Origin: Paenibacillus pinisoli
GTDB taxonomy: Bacteria; Bacillota; Bacilli; Paenibacillales; Paenibacillaceae
DNA: 64,000 nucleotides
Assembly: GCF_003605435.1 (NCBI RefSeq)
Contig: NZ_QXQB01000002.1
Location: 1-64,000, forward strand
Direction of reading: 5' to 3'
Shown: positions 61,840 to 64,000 of the stretch, piece after piece
Position numbering within the stretch: position 1 is the stretch's first letter
How the letters are laid out: each line of letters begins with the position of its first letter
Notes under the pieces: model-generated
Databases searched by the model: none
The model's input: the letters and a program-made list of their open reading frames with translations, nothing else
Told to the model about the DNA's origin: nothing
Position numbers and translations under genes: made by a program

Positions 61840-62604
61840 TTACATGCCAAGCCATTTCTTGAACAGGTGCTTCGTAGTATCCTTGTTCATCGCCGCAATG
61901 GAAGTCGTAAGCGGAATGCCCTTCGGACAGGAGCGCACGCAGTTCTGCGAGTTGCCGCAGCCTTCGATGCCGCCGTCGGTCATAAGCGCATCCAGACGCT
62001 CTTCCTTGTTCATCTCGCCCGTCGGGTGAGCGTTGAACAGGCGAACCTGGGAGATCGCAGCCGGGCCGATAAAGCTGTTGCGGTCGTTGACGTTCGGGCA
62101 GGACTCCAGGCAGACGCCGCAAGTCATGCACTTGGACAGCTCGTATGCCCATTGGCGCTTTGTCTCAGCCATACGCGGGCCAGGGCCCAGATCGTATGTG
62201 CCGTCGATCGGAATCCACGCTTTCACTTTCTTCAAAGCGTTGAACATGCGCTCACGGTTGATAACAAGGTCGCGGACTACAGGGAACGTACGCATCGGCT
62301 CAAGGCGGATCGGCTGTTCCAGCTGGTCGACCAGCGCGCTGCACGCCTGGCGGGGCTTGCCGTTAATGACCATGGAGCATGCGCCGCATACTTCTTCCAG
62401 ACAGTTGGATTCCCAGCATACCGGCGAAGTCTTGGAGCCGCTCGACGTAACAGGGTTACGCTGAATTTCCATCAGGCCGCTGATGACGTTCATGTTCGGG
62501 CGGTATGGCAGCTCGAACTCTTCCGTATACGGCTTGGATTCAGGCGTATCCTGGCGAGAGATGATAAACTTAACGGTTTTCGATGCGACAGTCGTTTGAG
62601 CCAT
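61840..62604 (-). CDS. sdhB: succinate dehydrogenase iron-sulfur subunit
   Basis: 254 residues. The [2Fe-2S] ligands are in CWESNCLEEVCGACSM with a fourth Cys in RQAC. The [4Fe-4S] and [3Fe-4S] sites are in CMTCGVCLESCPNV and CGNSQNCVRSCPKG. It passes electrons from SdhA to menaquinone at the membrane anchor SdhC. It starts two bases after sdhA stops; GAAAGGAG precedes the ATG. In B. subtilis sdh is repressed under iron shortage by the FsrA small RNA, notable because a Fur-type promoter lies just downstream here. Confidence 0.97.
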   Translation of the reverse strand: MAQTTVASKTVKFIISRQDTPESKPYTEEFELPYRPNMNVISGLMEIQRNPVTSSGSKTSPVCWESNCLEEVCGACSMVINGKPRQACSALVDQLEQPIRLEPMRTFPVVRDLVINRERMFNALKKVKAWIPIDGTYDLGPGPRMAETKRQWAYELSKCMTCGVCLESCPNVNDRNSFIGPAAISQVRLFNAHPTGEMNKEERLDALMTDGGIEGCGNSQNCVRSCPKGIPLTTSIAAMNKDTTKHLFKKWLGM

Positions 62605-62606
62605 GA

Positions 62607-64000
62607 TTATTCTCCTTTCTTCTTATCAGTGGAGTAATCGCGCTTACGCGGAGCAATCAGGCTGACGTCGATGTCCTCGTAAGAGATTTTTGGTCCATCC
62701 GGCGTCCAGTCGGCAATCGTCGACTTCATGAACTGATCGTCGTCGCGCTCTGGGAAGTCCGGCTTGTAGTGCGCGCCGCGGCTTTCATTACGCATCAGGG
62801 CGCCCAGCGTCATCGCCTCGGACAGCTCAAGCATGTTCCACAATTGGCGGGTGAAGGCAACGCCTGCGTTGTTCCACTTCGCTGTATCGTTGATGTTGAT
62901 GTTGCGGTAACGCTGCTTCAGTTCCTTGATCTTGCCGATTGTAGCTTCCAGCTTGTCGTTGAAGCGAACGACTGTCATGTTGTTCGTCATCCACTCGCCA
63001 AGCTCTTTATGGATGACATAAGCATTCTCAGTGCCGTCCATAGCCTGAATGCTGTTGTATTTGTCGGTATGCGACTTCGTCGCGCGGTCGAATACGGAGG
63101 AGGATACATCTTCAGCCGATTTCTTCAGGCCTTTGATATACTCTACCGCTTTCGGTCCAGCTACCATGCCGCCGTAGATAGCGGACAGCAGGGAGTTTGC
63201 GCCAAGGCGGTTCGCGCCGTGGTATTGATACTCGCATTCGCCGGCAGCGAAGAGGCCGGGGATGTTCGTCATTTGGTTGTAGTCAACCCACATGCCGCCC
63301 ATCGAGTAGTGAACCGCAGGGAAGATCTTCATCGGAATTTTCCGCGGATCGTCGCCCATGAATTTCTCGTAGATCTCGATAATGCCGCCGAGCTTAACGT
63401 CCAGCTCCTTCGGATCCTTATGGGACAGATCGAGGTAAACCATGTTCTCGCCGTTGATGCCGAGCTTCTGGTCTACGCAGACGGAGAAGATTTCGCGAGT
63501 TGCGATATCGCGCGGTACGAGGTTGCCGTACGCCGGATATTTCTCCTCAAGGAAGTACCAAGGCTTGCCGTCCTTGTAAGTCCAGATGCGTCCGCCTTCG
63601 CCGCGCGCGGATTCGGACATGAGACGAAGCTTGTCGTCGCCCGGAATCGCTGTCGGGTGAATCTGGATGAACTCGCCGTTGGCGTACTTAACGCCTTGCT
63701 GGTATACAGCGCTTGCTGCAGTGCCTGTATTGATGACGGAGTTTGTTGTTTTGCCGAAAATAATGCCAGGACCGCCGGATGCCAGAATAACCGCATCTGC
63801 GCGAACCGTATGAACTTCCATCGAGCGAAGGTCTTGAGCCGATACGCCGCGGCATACGCCGTCGTCGTCCATCACTGCGCCAAGGAACTCCCAGTGCTCG
63901 AATTTGTTAACCAGACCTGCTGCTTCCCAGCGGCGGACTTGCTCGTCCAATGCGTACAGAAGCTGCTGGCCCGTTGTAGCGCCCGCGAATGCGGTACGGT
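62607..64000 (-). CDS. sdhA: succinate dehydrogenase flavoprotein subunit, partial
   Basis: The frame stays open to the window edge, so the N-terminus (FAD-binding start) is missing; about 464 of roughly 580 residues are present. RTAFAGATTGQQLLYALDEQ at the edge, HPTAIPGDDKL, the catalytic Arg segment SESARGEGGRIW, HYSMGGMWVDY and GECEYQYHGANRLGANSLLSAIYGG are typical of the menaquinone-linked enzyme of Firmicutes. It oxidises succinate to fumarate with covalent FAD. The order sdhA-sdhB matches sdhCAB operons. Confidence 0.97.
   Translation of the reverse strand, partial: RTAFAGATTGQQLLYALDEQVRRWEAAGLVNKFEHWEFLGAVMDDDGVCRGVSAQDLRSMEVHTVRADAVILASGGPGIIFGKTTNSVINTGTAASAVYQQGVKYANGEFIQIHPTAIPGDDKLRLMSESARGEGGRIWTYKDGKPWYFLEEKYPAYGNLVPRDIATREIFSVCVDQKLGINGENMVYLDLSHKDPKELDVKLGGIIEIYEKFMGDDPRKIPMKIFPAVHYSMGGMWVDYNQMTNIPGLFAAGECEYQYHGANRLGANSLLSAIYGGMVAGPKAVEYIKGLKKSAEDVSSSVFDRATKSHTDKYNSIQAMDGTENAYVIHKELGEWMTNNMTVVRFNDKLEATIGKIKELKQRYRNININDTAKWNNAGVAFTRQLWNMLELSEAMTLGALMRNESRGAHYKPDFPERDDDQFMKSTIADWTPDGPKISYEDIDVSLIAPRKRDYSTDKKKGE

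Overview
The window comes from a spore-forming Firmicute, most likely a Paenibacillus or close relative. The evidence is a Paenibacillus-like 16S rRNA 5' end, a moderately high GC content with strong AGGAGG-type ribosome binding sites, and sporulation genes (spoVR, prkA, a YhcN-type lipoprotein, ytxC, a gamma-type spore protein). Class-typical RNA regulators are also present: a T-box before thrS, a SAM-I riboswitch before metA, and a GlnR-type site before glnA.

Layout. 1-5000: 5' end of an rRNA operon with tandem promoters, a large S-layer-homology/MBG surface protein and glutaminase. 5000-12500: DUF1232 protein, a heterodimeric ABC exporter with one degenerate ATP site, a GAF-GGDEF diguanylate cyclase, SpoVR and a small WGxxGxxG repeat protein. 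12500-19300: sporulation lipoprotein, HemAT-like globin sensor, rhodanese, PrkA kinase, DUF2161 nuclease-fold protein, aminotransferase and a 30-residue membrane peptide. 19300-31600: AbrB-like regulator, trmL, orphan response regulator, serC, a GSI-beta type glnA, aroF, ispH, a two-component system beside htrA, a lipoprotein and a YugN protein. 31600-36900: liaFSR, a soluble chemoreceptor with a C-terminal sensor domain, gamma-SASP and a 3D-domain protein. 36900-48700: thrS, ytxC, mqnC, metA-metI operon, corA with a long leader, LysR regulator, histidinol phosphatase, EamA transporter and HxlR regulator. 48700-60600: SLC13 permease, then an iron/siderophore locus. 60600-64000: a secreted small protein, a long non-coding stretch and sdhBA, truncated at the window edge.

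The iron locus is the most unusual part. Five Fur-like sites lie within about 5 kb. Read in transcription order (minus strand) it holds a Btr/YbbB-like AraC-plus-binding-protein regulator broken by an apparent two-base slip in an AG tract, a siderophore-binding lipoprotein, an AraC regulator whose reading frame has no stop and runs straight into a second siderophore-binding lipoprotein (with Fur box, promoter and RBS embedded in the linker), an ABC exporter, two FecCD-type permeases and a ferredoxin/flavodoxin-NADP reductase. No FecE-type ATPase is present, so the importer must borrow one from elsewhere, as the Feu system of B. subtilis borrows YusV. A further Fur-type promoter sits just downstream of sdhB and faces a roughly 400-base non-coding leader.

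Start codons were re-chosen by ribosome binding site where the longest frame was unlikely; these choices are stated in the entries. Motif matches were made by eye, and no alignment or folding program was run.
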